Shown: positions 22,721 to 35,614, counted from the first letter of the stretch. The stretch: DNA of 64,000 bases from Ailurus styani (GCA_002007465.1 LNAC01000335.1:1510026-1574025); one strand, 5' to 3'. Numbers and translations: made by a program. Notes: generated from the letters alone by a model not told the origin.

Positions 22721-25700
22721 CAGCAGAAGAAGTTTTAAGAGTGTTGCTTAGATTGAAATCGCCATCGGCGGCTTTTCTTTCCTTAAGGGATTTTTTTAAG
22801 AAAGTCCCCCTTGCCTTCTCTCCCGGCCCCGACTCCCTTCAAGAAAAAAAAAAAAAATTTAAAAATCCGAGGTAGGGCTTAGGACAAGCTAGTGTGCGTT
22901 TCAAGAGAGTGCTAGCAGGCTTGTTCGGAAACTGACCTTGCTGTTGGGGATCCGGATTTAGCTCTTGGGGGCCCAACTCTGCCCTCACCGGGAAGTTTGC
23001 TAAAGTGAAAAAGCTTTACACCTGAAATCACTCTCGCACTCATTCATCCGTGGATGCTGGAAGGCTGTGATGATTTTGTAGTATCATCATCTAGTATTAG
23101 CTCATTTAATGCCATATTGGGTATGAGTCACTCCTCAAAATGATCCTTAATCTCCTTTAAGCAAATACTGCCCTGTGTTTCAGACACAATTTTAATTTAG
23201 CTTGGTGCACAACTGCTCTGAATTAATTAAAATGGGGGCATTTGCATAAAATCAAATCCTTAGATCCTGCAATAGGGCTCTTGTCATTTTGCTAAGGAAT
23301 TAAAAACGACAACTACTAAACGATTCGTTGATATTAGTAAGTTGTAGAATGATTCAACGTGTTAGTCTGAGGTACCATTAAAAAGTCACTGGAGGTCACT
23401 CCTACTTCAAGGAAACATGGCTTCAAAACTGCTTCCCACGACAGAAAGCAGAGAGCCGTGTTGCCTTTCTCGTCTCTTTAGTGGTGATTACATCATATTG
23501 GCAAGACTGGTTGTATGGGTATTTATTTTCAGTTAGTGTTATAGTCCCTGAAATCCACGGAGATATCAGGCTCTTTCACACTGAACATCCTTCTTAGGAA
23601 CCACATGCTCTGGGACGTTCGGTGTCTGAATATCCCTGCAGATACTCATGTCTGAAACGGGCTGTGTCTCCAAGCTCAGTCCCTCTGGGTCTCTGGCTGA
23701 CTCTCCAGCTGCTGATGCTAGTTCTCGCTTTTCAGCCTGTTTGTTTAGGTGTATTTAGTAGTCTTAGGAAAAGTTCAATAAATTAAAGAACTTACGTACA
23801 TTTGCTTTGCTGAGGACATTTCAGATCCTAAAGTTAAAGTCCTTGATCAGATCGCCACAGAGATGACACTCTTCAAGCATCGAGTATATATTTAAATGAC
23901 TTTGCAGATTTAAAGATTCATAGAGACCGCACAGATGGCCTCTGATATTTCTTAGTAATCTCATCTGGCCACATCATCTGTAGCAGGAGAAGTAAATGGT
24001 GAATGAATCCCATGTCTAGATTGGCTAGTTGGACCAAATCGGTGTTTCTTTAACTCCTGCCTATTTGGGAAGTGTGTGTTACATGTGCGGACAAGCAAGA
24101 AGCACCAATATGTATTTGTAATCTGTTCTTACTAAGTCAAGGTAGAGGGTTTTTTGTTGTTGCTCTGCCCCAACATGTGAGAAATTCTAGAGGAGTTTGG
24201 GATTTAAGGCACAAACAAGAAATCACGAACATCAGTATTGCTGAAGTTTTTGTTGGCTTTCCTCCTTGGCCCCCCTCACCGCCCCCCGCCCTGTTTTAGT
24301 GTCTTCAAAACTCAAACGATCCTTTCAGACAGGACTTTAAAATGGACAAACATGAAATATTCTTGAGCACTGGTAAGAAATTAATGAGAGTTGTAGATGA
24401 GTAAAAAAAAGACAAGATCATCTCCCACATGGACCCCAAGACAGAGTTACTTTCTTTAGACCTGGTTCTCAGTAGTAAAGCAGTCAGCCAGGGTCAGCCT
24501 GGGGAAGGTTCCAGCCGAAGAAATCCTCTCAAGGAACAGGACTTGTTGGAAAGATCTGACCTCTCAGAGACTATGCATGTGTGATATGAATCTTTAATCA
24601 GTGGGAGATTTTACATCAGGAAGATGATACACAGGACGGAAAATGTTTCTGAATGGCCATGACCAGGGGCCTGTTTTGTTGCTCTGTATTCTCTTTTTGA
24701 AGATAAAACAAGCTGCATTTTCCGAAATGGGGCTTAGGACCTCATATTTTTTAAAAATGTGAACGTCTCCCAGGTCTGCCTTCTAGAACTCTCCTGAGTC
24801 AAGATGAGAGCGGTCTAATATGGTTCTGTCCTCTTAAATAACTCAAGAGGGAAGTTAGAATATAGATTCCAAGTTAGAGCCCTGCTTTCTGGAAGTTGTT
24901 ATGTAGGCTGTTGTTGGCTCCTTTGCTTCCTACCAAGAGCCACAAATGGAAGAAGGTGATAGCTCTTTGCTTTAGAATTATTCTGGTGAATCCAAGATTC
25001 CTTTATGAATTCCAAGACCCTTTGGGAGGAAGAAGAGATATAATCTGAGTACGAAAATCTCAACATTCTGATGGTCGTACACCAGTTTCCCAGATGGTGC
25101 ACCGCTCTGAAGGGTCACGTGCACAACCCCCCCCACCCATGTGGGAACAACATGATTGGAAGGTAATTCACAGCTGAATTATTTTCCCCATGTAACTAAC
25201 CTATAAGCTATAGCTAATAGCTGCTGCCCCTTTCCATTTCCATTGAAAAAGAACCCAAGCATATGTTAGAAATTTCAGTTGTCGATGGTGATTGTGTGAT
25301 ACAAATGATGACATTGTTACAGATCCAGGGACTCAGATTAGTGAGGATGACTGACTTGTTTTCATTTTGTTAAATCTCAGTACTTGTAATTTTCTCTAGA
25401 AGCTTCCTGGTGATTCCTTCCCATCCAAAGTGCCGTCCTCATTGCAAGAAAGAAAGATAAATTTCTGGCCCACTACAGGTGGGGTACACACTTCTGTTCT
25501 AGGAGTGATCATCTGAATTTGTTTTATACATTGATACCTGTCTCTTCCCCAGTAAATCCTACGTACATAGTAGAGATGTCTGACCATGACTGAGGGTGTG
25601 GATCAAGCCCATTTTGATAGCCACATGGGAAACCAACCCATGGTCTTCGTGGACCTCATAGTGCTTGACCTAAGCAATAAACGTGCTAGCACCTCAGTTG

Positions 25701-26008
25701 GAAGATTTGTACCAGAGTTGCAGCCTTCCTTCGTTGGGGCCTTGGCTTCGTTATGTGCAAAAGCCTGATTGTATCATCTTTGATGAAAGTGTACTAATAT
25801 AATCCTGTAATAGAATTTATCACACACTATTATCCTTCTAAAATATAAATAACATGCACAGTTTGATATAATAGTGAGGCCCTTGTAGTCTATGAGTAAT
25901 CCTAACCTGGTGACATGATTAGCCTTAATAATTTGGAATAAAAAATATGCTTGCAGAACTTACTAGCTGGGCATAATGCTATAATTGCTAGGAAGTATAA
26001 AATCACAA
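22721..26008. other. Intron 1, proximal unique block
   Basis: No SINE or L1 is recognised over 3.3 kb. AT-rich stretches at 23050-23300 contain TGAGTCA, ATTTGCAT and TTAATTA-type motifs, which could bind AP-1, POU and homeodomain factors. That is suggestive only. Confidence 0.5.
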
Positions 26009-26203
26009 GCATTTATTTATTTTTTTAGAGAGAATACACAAGTATGCGTGTGGGAGGAGCAGAGGGAGAAGCAAAGAATCTCAAGCAGATTCCCCCGCTC
26101 AGCACAGAGCCCCGTGTGGGGCTCGATCCCATGACCCTGACATCATGACCTCAACCAAAATCAAGAGTTGGTCGCTTAACCGACTGCACCACCCCGTGTC
26201 CCC
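26009..26203 (-). repeat. CAN-SINE, antisense (older)
   Basis: TTTATTTTTTTAGAGAGAATAC, CCCCCGCTCAGCACAGAGCC, ACATCATGACCTCAACC and CTGCACCACCCCGTGTCCCC mark a diverged reversed SINEC. AAGCATTTATTTA and GAGCATTTATTTA flank it. Confidence 0.85.
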
Positions 26204-29200
26204 ATGAGCATTTATTTAAGTAAATGTATTTGTCATGTGTCTCTTCTCGAGGGTTTTGTTTTTCAGGAGGCTTGTTCTTCCAGCGGACATGGATTCTTGT
26301 AATCATTTGCTAAGTGTCATCAACATTCTTTATTGCTAACTGAGCATACTCAATCTCCAGTAAGGTCATGAGTGCTAAGAGGCTCAATGTGGTTTGTAAA
26401 GAAATTTCACCTTGACTAATATGGACTAAACTCCTTCCAGTGTTTTCACTGGTTCCGGCTTTTCTTTGCCTCAGTAGCCTGCTGTGTGCTGTCAGGAGTG
26501 AGCCCAGTCTTCCAGGCTCATCATCCCGCGGCAGGAAGGGAGCCTGTCAGAGGGTGTGCCTGGGGAGCGGGTGAATGGGGGGGGTGGTCCATTCCTGATG
26601 CAGCGAAACGTGTTGGGGAAAATGAGCACAGAATAGATGGAGACGCATCGTAGCGAGCTGTGGAGTTCCAACTTTCTGGAAAGAGCCTCCGATAAACCAG
26701 TAAACAGACCCGTATTTATAGCATTTGAATGCACTTCCCAGAAATACTGAGATGGTGAGGATGCTTTTGGAAACACAGAGAAAACAAACAGAAAACTTAC
26801 AAAGTCCGTGGTGATTCTCAGCACAGACTGATAGGCAAGAACGGAGGCAGCTTATACAATTTCGGGAGACCCCTTAAGCAAAAACAAACAGAATGACCTG
26901 AAGATATATCTATCACCAGTGACCCGCCCAAGCCTGAAAGGATGTTTTGGGGAGAGGACTGGAGGTCGTGAAAATCTGCTTCTTTGAGTTGATTTGGGAA
27001 AAAACCGAAAGAAAACAAACCCAAATCATTCAAAAACACTTCATACAGGACCTATTCACTAACAGAAACATCTCAATGAACTGAGCAAAATTTAAGTTGA
27101 ATTTCCCCCCTTAAATCAAAATTAGTCTTTGAATATAAAAGTATCAAGTAGCTCAGACAGTTTGGAAGTAATAGATCCAAGGGCCTCTCCCCACTAACTT
27201 TTTAGATCCTTGAATGGCTTGGTGTCAACAAACAAAGTGCTTCAGAGTGACTTCTGCAGGGTCCCCACTCCACCGGCCACCTGTGGCCCGCTGTGGTGCT
27301 GTTGCTTTAGGCACGGGTTGCTTTGTGTCGAGTAACTTTTAAAAACTGAATTATTTTTGTCGGCCTTTTTCTGAAAGGCATTAGGCCATCAAAATAGACA
27401 TACTTGTTTTTCCTCGTTGAAATTCTATGGCGTAGGATGACATGCTTTAAAGATGTCTTTTATCATGTGTTAATAAAAATTATACACAACTTGTAAATAC
27501 TGCAAAAAGAGAGTATGACAGCATGACCTTTTTACCATTACTCAGAGCATTGTTCACTAGGCCCCCATGATTGTTTAATTATTCGGAATAATGCAACATG
27601 GCTGACTTGGTCATTTACCGTTTGATCAGAGCTTAGACACTAAGATGTTACAAGTTAAATTGATTTTTTTTTCAGGTGCAAATGGTAACTACAAAGGTTT
27701 TATTGCCCTGTAGCACAATTGTAGGACAAGAACATGCTGTCAAGTATTTTATCTGGGCAGGGCCTTTTATTACTCTGTAGTACTCCGGAGAAGATACTCA
27801 TGGAGGGTGTGTTACTTAAAACTAACTCATGGAGAGAAACGTGAAAAAGTTTGCTTTTTGAACTGGCAAATAAAATTATTTGGGGATGTGTTATTTCAGG
27901 GACTGTGATAAACAGTGTAAATTTGTGGCTTCCCGAGTTTTATTGAGGTGTGGCTTTCACAAAATCTATCACTTGGGCTTCCATCTGCTAATTTAGTGGT
28001 TGTTGCCCAGGGAGAAGGAGTTTCTAGGCCATGTGTTCATTGGGCCACTGGGGGGACGGGGCTGGCGCACCTTGTTTGGAATCTGGGGGCCCAGTGACCT
28101 CAAGCATCACCTTGAGCGCTGTGGCTGAGACCCAGCATCCCACCTGCGCCTGTCACTGCCATCCCCTTGCTCGGGGTGTTCAAGGCCCAGCGGGAGATTT
28201 CTCTGGAGTCTGTGAGCCAGCAGGGAAATTGCAAGCTCCGATGACAGCAGGAGTGACCTGCTCCCTTGAGTCATTAAATTAGGCACTGCCTGCAGGACTC
28301 ATGGTTCTAATTAGTTTTTTATTTTAACATCTACAATTCCCCAGGCAACCAGAGAGCTTAATAAAATGAAGCTAAGCACACCGTTTCTGGGAGTGTTGGG
28401 CCAGCCTGGCGGGGGTGGCGGAGGGACCGCTATGTGTCCGTGCATGTGCTGGCCTGTCCCGGGGATGTGGAGGGGATTAGGAACCACCGTCCGCCGCTAT
28501 CAGCACGTGGTGAATGAGGTGGCAATCCAGTTGTGCGGCATCGGGTCATTCGGTATCAACTATTGTGTAAAACGAATACTCTCCAGTTCGGATTTGTGAG
28601 CATGTGAGCGATGAAGAAACCCAGCGTTCACCCCATCCCAGGTGAAACTATTGCCTTCTGGAGTCCGAGGTGCTGTGTTACAAGGGCTGGCCTGCAGCCG
28701 ACCCGAACCCGCAGCCCCTGCCCTGCCCTGGTCCCCGGGAAGAGTGCACTAAGGATGGCAGGGACAGTTTTGATTTACAGGCCAGTAGATATACTAAAAA
28801 GAACCCAATTAGCATTAGGAAATAACCCAGTAATTTGATTCGGCTCAAAGAAAGTCATTTTAATCAAAACTTCTATTATGGAAGAAAATATTTAAGGAAC
28901 CGGAATCTATTTTAATGTCTCAGGTTTGGCAGATTTAAGAAAAATAATACATGCCTATACACATCTGTTCAAAGGTTTGGAGATGACCAAGATTAAGGAT
29001 TTATTATGTTGCTTTTCCTTTGTTGTGTTTTGATGTCTACAACTTGCAAAGAAGAGCACTGCGACACTAACACTATTATAACATGAAGAGAAACATAAAC
29101 GGCTGTACGCTGTCACCAAGTGAGCTCGCTGCTGTGTGTCTGTGGGTCTTAAGCTTCTTTACAATGTTGCTTGACTCATGGAAGTTCTGATAAGAAACCC

Positions 29201-29360
29201 CGCTCGCCGTGACATTCCAAAGTCCACCCTTTTGTATGATGCAGGATATGCAGGCATTGCTAAGAGTTAAAAAAAATTTGGAGGACTCAAGGAGAGTGTG
29301 TTGATAGTTCAAGGTGAGTTTCAGAGGTTAAGGGAGCAAACAAAAAATTATTCTAGGCTT
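26204..29360. other. Intron 1, second unique block
   Basis: No repeats are recognised except a short L1-like piece near 27935-27980 (TTTTATTGAGGTGTGGCTTT). No exon with family resemblance is seen. Confidence 0.5.
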
Positions 29361-29543
29361 TCTTTCTTTTTTAATATCTATCTCTTTATTTGGGAATGAG
29401 ACAGAGTGTGCAGACAAGCGGGGGGAGTGAGAGAGGGAGAGAGAATCTGAAGCAGGTTCAGTACGATCCTCTAATGGCGACCTTGTGGCATGAGCCGAAA
29501 CCAAGAGTCCGTCACTTAATTGACTGAACCACCCAGGTGCCCC
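29361..29543 (-). repeat. CAN-SINE, antisense (older)
   Basis: TTTTTTAATATCTATCTCTTTATTTGGG, a GA-rich stretch, and CCACCCAGGTGCCCC mark a reversed SINEC with an internal deletion. ATTCTAGGCTTTCTT and TACTCCAGGCTGTCTT flank it. Confidence 0.85.
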
Positions 29544-32110
29544 TACTCCAGGCTGTCTTATAGTATAAGGAAAACTCCTGGAAAAATGTTTTGCAGTCAT
29601 AGAGCACAGTAGAGTTGACAGATCTCAGAGTCAATTCCCCGTTCAGCAAAGTCAAGGGATTTATCCTGAATTATAGCACAAGGCCAAGAAAACATGGTGT
29701 TGGTTTTCTCGATCATGAGAATAAAATTGTGATCATAAGAATTTACTATTCTTTGTGACTAAACTACTGCTCTCCTTTAGTAAACCTGAAAACCTGATTT
29801 TTTGAGAAATTTACATCCCTCCCGATGATTGATTTCACTCCTCTCCTTGTAAGGAATGGGATTCATTTGTTTGCCTAGAAAAAAGATGCTTTCCCTCGTG
29901 AGTATTGTTGCAAGGTGAGGCAGGAGGGAGTGGGAGGCTAGGGTGCACTTTGACATGAAAAAGACACCTATGTCTTTCATCATGGGCCCGTTCTCCAGGG
30001 AGGAGGCTGGGCAGCCCCCCGTGTCCCCGGCACCCTCACCCCCAGAGCCTCCATGAGCCTCTTCCTCTTCCGTCATCTTGGATGGACAGTGAGGCTGAAT
30101 GACCACCTGGATTGACCGGCGTGGATTGGGCTGGCCGGAGAGGTGTCCTTCCCCTTTCACTACTGCCGTGGGGTCAGGACGGAGTCCGAGGGGGCAGTGC
30201 AAAGGAGACGCTGCACACGACATGTCCCGGGACTCCGTGGCTGCCTGATTCCGTGTGCAGACGAATAAGAAATGGTGGTGTCAGGGTGAGGGCATCGGCA
30301 GGCATCTTTCAGTTCCACGGGGCAGAAAACCCAGTCAAATGGACTTACACCAACAAGGGAATCGTCGGCACGCGTCATTTCATTTCAGGCAAGGTTGGGG
30401 CCAGTTGGTGAGGCTGTGCCGGGAGGCTTGGCCTCTCTTCCTCTTTCAGGGCTGGCTTCCTGGGCTGGCCTGATGCTCTAGCAGGGCTCTGCTTGGCAGA
30501 TCCATGACCAAGGTCAGGCTGCCCAGCGACACTGTTGGAGAGAATGCTTTCCCCTAATTGGACTTTGGCCTTCATCACTTTGAAACAGTGAGCACTTACT
30601 TATTTGTTCAGTCCCTTGTTCCGAGTGCCAGGAAAGCAGGGACTTCTTGCGGGGACAGGGGATAGTTCTGAGAGACAGCGGGCTGTTGCGTCAGTAAAAA
30701 GGCGAATGGTTCACTTTCCCAAAACTTCCAGCCAAATGTCCAGATCAGACTCTTGTTGTCTCTGCTGTGCTCTATGGCCCATCTTACCAGGGGGACTGTG
30801 ACAGGGAGGGGGTGGCCTTCCGATTGATCCAGGGTGGAGTCAGAAAGGGTTTGGGATTCAGTCCCTGACCAGGTGCTTTGCCTGCATCATCCTGACAAGA
30901 AAGCAAAATGCACCATCCATTTAGGTAATTAGTTTAACATCTATTATGAAAGCATTGGCTTTCAGGCTCTTATCTGCTTCATATAACAGATGGTCGGTTA
31001 CGTGTAGGCCTCCTTCATTAGATTTTAAAGTTCTTGAAAACAGAATCACATTTATTTGTCCCTACAGCTCTGCTGATGGCCCTCACTAGGTATTTACCAA
31101 GAAAAGAAGAAATTAATGTATTGAAAATATGCTATTTTGAAAGTATACAGAAGAGATGCAGCATCCTCATGTGTGTTTTATAATCATCTGCAGGTAGCCT
31201 AATAAAAAATTAATTTTTACGCGAGCATCCCTGAGCTCACCATTTGTCCATGGAAAGATCCACTGGCTGATTTTGGATGTTTCCTTTTCTTTTGGTTGCA
31301 AAACGCATGACATAATTTCTGGCCTGAGGCTTTGAAAAGAAGCATGGTGCATGTTATAAAAGCTGCTGGGGCCCCTGAGGGGGTGCCGAGAAGGCCAGGT
31401 GTCAGGGGCGCGACCCAGCACCAATGAGTGGGAACAAGAAGGCCTCTGGGCAGGGGCCCTTGGATGAGATGTCTGTTTCTAGGGAGATCCTAGGTCAAGC
31501 CCAAGCCAGGCTGCATATTCGGGGTCTGAAATAGAGGTGCTTGGGAGCAGTGTGCCCCTGGAGGTTTCCAGAAGCCTGGTTCATCCGCTAGGATACTTGC
31601 AGCAGTATGTCAGCCAAGTGGGAAAGGCTGACTGCACCACACGGCAGAGGACAGGCAGGCGGACAGATGGCCATTGCACCTCAGCGTGGCTGTCCGGTGT
31701 CGTCCTGGGCGGCCAGGAGGCTGAATTCATTGGAGCCACAGCTGTCTCTGGCGTGGCAGCCATGGACTCGTGGCTAGGAACCCGTCATGCCCAGAGCAAG
31801 CTCCCGTGGGGTCTCAGGCTTGATACCCCTGGTCGGGGCTGGGGGGTTTTCTGAGTCAACCACACCTGTTATTATTATTGAAAATGTTTATGACTCGCTG
31901 GCTCAAGGGCTTAATGATGTCTAAAGAATATCTCTATTTTCAAATGAAGATTGTTTCTAATTCCGTTTTCAGAATGACATAGTGGGGACACCGTGGAGGT
32001 ATATAAGCAAGGATGATTCCAGCAGCGTTCTTTCAAATAGCATAAAACTAAAATCCAACAAGGGTATTCAAGTCATGGGCCATACTTGCAGATAGATGAG
32101 GGGGACGGTT
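29544..32110. other. Intron 1, third unique block
   Basis: Mostly unique sequence. Open frames of up to 148 codons overlap on both strands and are not believed. Confidence 0.5.
31018..31120 (+). repeat. Possible L2 3'-end fragment
   Basis: TTAAAGTTCTTGAAAACAGA, TTTGTCCCTACAGCTCTGC and CTCACTAGGTATTTACCAAG follow the order of the L2 3' end, but with many changes. Confidence 0.4.
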
Positions 32111-32410
32111 AACTGAAGTGTGGTTGGCACCCATGTTACATTAGCTTCAGATGTACAGCGTAGTGCCTGGATAGTGAGTGGCTCGCTCTCTACTTCATGC
32201 TGTGATACAGGAAGTGTGGCTGCCAGCTGTCACCATGCAGCCCAACTTCAATACCATCGACTGCTCCCTAGGCTCTACTCTTCATCCCATGACTTATTCA
32301 TTCTGGAACTGGAAGCCTGTCCCTCCCCCTGCCCTTCACCCATTTTGCCCATCCCCTCTGGCAACCACCAATTTGTTCTTTGTATTCATGGGTCGCTTTC
32401 TGCCTTTGTT

Positions 32411-32585
32411 CTTTTTTTTTTTTTTTTTTTTTTTAATTTTATTTTTATTATTTGCCCAAGGGGTACAGGTCTGTGAATCATCAGGCTTACAGGCTTAGAT
32501 CTTTCACAGCATTCACCAAAGCACAAACCCTCCCCAATGTCCATAACCCATCCACCCTATCCCTACCCTCCCACCCCCCAGTTTT
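32411..32585 (-). mobile_element. Nested younger L1 3' UTR, antisense
   Basis: A T17 run, then TTTGCCCAAGGGGTACAGGTCTG, AATCATCAGGCTTACAGGC and CACCAAAGCACAAACCCTCC are the reversed 3' UTR of a recent carnivore L1 family. It interrupts the older L1 within its 3' UTR and is heavily 5'-truncated. Confidence 0.75.
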
Positions 32586-32980
32586 AGATTCTACCTAGAA
32601 AATGAGATAATATGGCATTTGTCTTTTCTGTCTGACTTATTTCACTTAGCATAATACCTTCTAGGTTCATCCATGTTGTTGCAAATGGCACGATCTCATT
32701 CTTTTTTGTGGTTGACTAATATTTCATTATATATATAATGTATGTATATGTATATGTGTATACACACATGCACACACATTGTGCACATGAACCACATCTT
32801 TATCCATCCATCTATTGATGGACAGTAAGGTTGCTTCCATACTTTGCCCATTGTAAATAATGCTGCAGTGAACATGGGGGGTACATATATCTTTTTGAAT
32901 TAGTGTTTTAATTTTCTTTGAGTAAATATCCAGTATTGGGATTACTGGATCATATGTTATTTCTATTTTTAATTTTTTAT

Positions 32981-33202
32981 TTTTTTTTATTTATTTTTTT
33001 TTTTTTTTAAGATTTTATTTATTTATTTGACACAGAGAGAGAGAGATCACAAGTAGGCAGAGAGGCAGGCAGAGAGACAAGGAGAGGAGGAAGCAGGCTC
33101 CCTGCTGAGCAGAGAGCCCGATGCGGGCCTCGATCCCAGGACGCTGAGATCATGACCTGAGCCGAAAGCAGAGGCTTTAACCCACTGAGCCACCCAGGCG
33201 CC
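32981..33202 (-). repeat. CAN-SINE, antisense (young, mustelid-like)
   Basis: A long T-run, AAGATTTTATTTATTTATTTG, ACACAGAGAGAG, AGTAGGCAGAGAGGCAGGCA, CTGAGCAGAGAGCCCGATGC and CCACTGAGCCACCCAGGCGCC. CTATTTTTAATTTTTTA occurs at about 32963 and 33203 as the target-site duplication. Confidence 0.95.
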
Positions 33203-33233
33203 CTATTTTTAATTTTTTAAAAAGATTTATTTT

Positions 33234-33428
33234 GGGACACCTGGGTGGCTCAGTTGGTTAAGCAGCTGCCTTCGGCTCAGGTCATGATCCCAGGGTCCTG
33301 AGATCGAGTCCTGCATCGGGCTCCTTGCTTGGCGGGGAGCCTGCTTCTCCCTCTGCCTCTGCCTGCCTCTCTGCCTGCTTGTGCTCTCTCTCTCTGAGAA
33401 ATAAATAAATACAAATCTTTAAAAAAAA
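33234..33428 (+). repeat. CAN-SINE, sense
   Basis: GGGACACCTGGGTGGCTCAG, GGTTAAGCAGCTGCCTTCGG, TCAGGTCATGATCCCAGGGT, then a CT-rich stretch and AAATAAATAAATACAAATC with an A-tail. AAAAAGATTTATTTT before it and AAAAAGATTTATTTAT after it suggest a duplication, and it lies back-to-back with antisense copies. Confidence 0.95.
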
Positions 33429-33624
33429 GATTTATTTATTTATTTTAGATAGAGAAAGAGAGAAAGAGAATGCAAGTAGGGGAAAAGACAGAGGGAGAGG
33501 ATCTTCAAGCAGATTCCCCGCTGAGCGCGGAGCCTGATGGGGCTCCATCTCACAACCCATGAGATCAGGACCTGAGCTGAAACCAGGAGTCAGATGCTTA
33601 AGCAACTGAGCCACCCAGACACCT
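33421..33624 (-). repeat. CAN-SINE, antisense (older)
   Basis: AAAGATTTATTTATTTATTT, CCCCGCTGAGCGCGGAGCCT and GAGCCACCCAGACACC mark a reversed SINEC. With the sense copy just before it, it can form an imperfect inverted repeat. Confidence 0.9.
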
Positions 33625-35199
33625 CTAATCTTAATTTTTTTTGTTGACGGACCTCTGTACCTTCTCTGTAGTAGATGCACCAATTTACATTCCCACTAAC
33701 AATGCATGAGGGTTCCTTTTTCTCCACATCCTCACCAACACTTGTTATTTCTTGTCTTTTTGAGTTTAGGAATTCTGACAGGTGTGAGGTGATATTTCAC
33801 CGTGGTTTTGATTTGCATTTTCCTGATGCTAGGTGATGCTGAGTATCTTTTCTTGTGTCCGTCGGCCATCTCTATGTCTTCTTTGGAAAAATGTCTATTC
33901 AGGTCTCCTGCTCATTTTTAATCAGATTCTTTATTTATTTCTTTGGTGTTGAGTTATATAAGTTATTTATATAGTTTGGGTATTAAGCCCTGATCAGGTA
34001 TTTGCAAATATTCTCTTTCGTTCAGTAAATTGCCTTTTCATTTTGTTGATGGTTTCCTTCATTGTGCATAGGCTTTTTATTTTGGTGTAGTCCCATCTGT
34101 TTTATTTTTGCTTTTATTTCCCTTGAATCAGGAGTCATACCTAGGAAAATGTTGCTAAGTTTGATGTCCAAGATTACTGAATATGTTCTCTTCTAGGAGT
34201 TTTGTGGTTTCAGGTCTCTAATTAATTCATTTCAGTATTTAATTAATTTTTACTTTATTTTTGTGTATGTGGTGTAAGAAAGTGGTCCAGTTTCATTCTT
34301 TTGCATGTAGCTGTTCAGATTTCCCAACACCATTTATTGACGAGACTCTTTTCCCTATTGTTTATTCTTGCCTCCTTTGTGGTAGATTAGTAGACCATAA
34401 TCATGGTTTATTTCTCGGCTTTTTATTCTGTTCTGTTGACTTATGTGTCTGTTTCTGGGCCATTAACATATTTTTTTGTTTGTTGTAGTTTTGCAGTATA
34501 TCTTGAAATGGATTGCAATACCTCCAGCTTTTTTCTTCTTTTTCAAGATTGTTTTGGCTATTCAGAGTCTTTTGTAATGCCATAAAAATTCTAGAATTAT
34601 TTGTTCTAATTCTGTGAAAAATACTGTGGGCATTTTGATTAGGATTGCATTTAATTGGTAGACTTCTTTAAGCATATGCCATTTTAATGATATTAATTTT
34701 TCCAGGCCATGAGCATGGGATATCTTTTTATTTTTTTGTGTCGTCTTCAATTTCATTCATTGGTGTTTTATAGTTTTCACAGTACAGGTCTTTCACCTTC
34801 TTTGTTAAGTTTGTTTCTAGGTATTTTATTCTTTTTGGTACAATTGAATATAGAATTATTTTCTTTATTTCTCTTCTACTTTGTTATTTGTGTATAGAGA
34901 TACAACAGATTTTTATAAATGTATTTTGTATCCTGCAACTTTATTGAATTAATTTATTAATCCTAATAGTTTTTTTTTTAATGGCGTTTTTAGGGTTTTC
35001 TATCGTATCATGTCATCTGCAAATAGTGACAGTTTTACTTTTTCCTTGCCAATTTGGATGCCTTTTATTTTTTTTCCTTGTCTGATTGCTGTGGCTAGCA
35101 CTTCCTGTACTGTGTTGAATAAAAGTGGTGAGAGTGGACATCCCTGTTTTGTTTCTGATCTTAGTAGAATTCTGATCTTAGTAGAAAAACTCAGTTTTT

Positions 35200-35399
35200 G
35201 GGGCACCTGGGTGGCTCAGTGGGTTAGGCCTCTGCCTTCGGCTCAGGTCATGATCTCAGGGTCCTGGGATCGAGCCCCACATCAGGCTCTCTGCTCAGCA
35301 GGGAGCCTGCTTCCTCCTCTCTCTCTGCCTGCCTCTCTGCCTACTTGTGATCTCTCTCTCTCTCCCCGTCAAATACATAAATAAAATATTTATAAAAAA
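35200..35399 (+). repeat. CAN-SINE, sense (young), perfect 17-bp duplication
   Basis: GGGGCACCTGGGTGGCTCAG, CTGCCTTCGGCTCAGGTCAT, CTGCCTGCCTCTCTGCCTAC and AAATACATAAATAAAATATT. AGAAAAACTCAGTTTTT occurs exactly at 35183-35199 and 35401-35417, so the insertion is recent. Confidence 0.97.
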
Positions 35400-35614
35400 A
35401 AGAAAAACTCAGTTTTTCACAATTGAGTATGATATTAACTGTGGGTTTTTCAAGTATGTTGAGGTCTGTTCTCTCTAAACCCACGTTTTTGAGAGTTTTT
35501 ATCATGAACAGATGTTGAATTTTGTCAAGTGTTTTTTCTGCATCTGTTGAGATGTTGAGATAATTAGGGGTGGGGTAATTTTGATAGGAATTTTGATGGG
35601 AATTCCACTCCTAT

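Larger units (their letters stand above)
32111..35560 (-). mobile_element. Long L1MA-type element, antisense, broken by five nested insertions
   Basis: Reading the + strand from 32150, the order is reversed L1 3' UTR (CCATCCCCTCTGGCAACCACC, TTCACTTAGCATAATACCTT), then the ORF2 tail (33640-34300), then reverse transcriptase, ending near DNA for the RT N-terminal part at 35540. The - strand reads [19 protein letters not shown]...LSLFADDMI at about 35003-35140. This is the RT core with the FADD catalytic motif, which shows the family although the element is dead. It is 5'-truncated and lies in intron 1, opposite to the gene. Confidence 0.85.

Noticed and set aside
22229..22751. Overlapping 86-164-codon frames after exon 1
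   Set aside because: They lie in the CpG island, where stop codons are scarce; all frames and both strands are open.
29777..30223. 148-codon - strand frame in intron 1
   Set aside because: Overlaps + strand frames and contains no recognisable domain; looks like chance in moderately GC-rich DNA.
35000..35206. Reverse-transcriptase-like peptide with FADD motif
   Set aside because: A short surviving frame in an otherwise stop-ridden antisense L1; no functional element.
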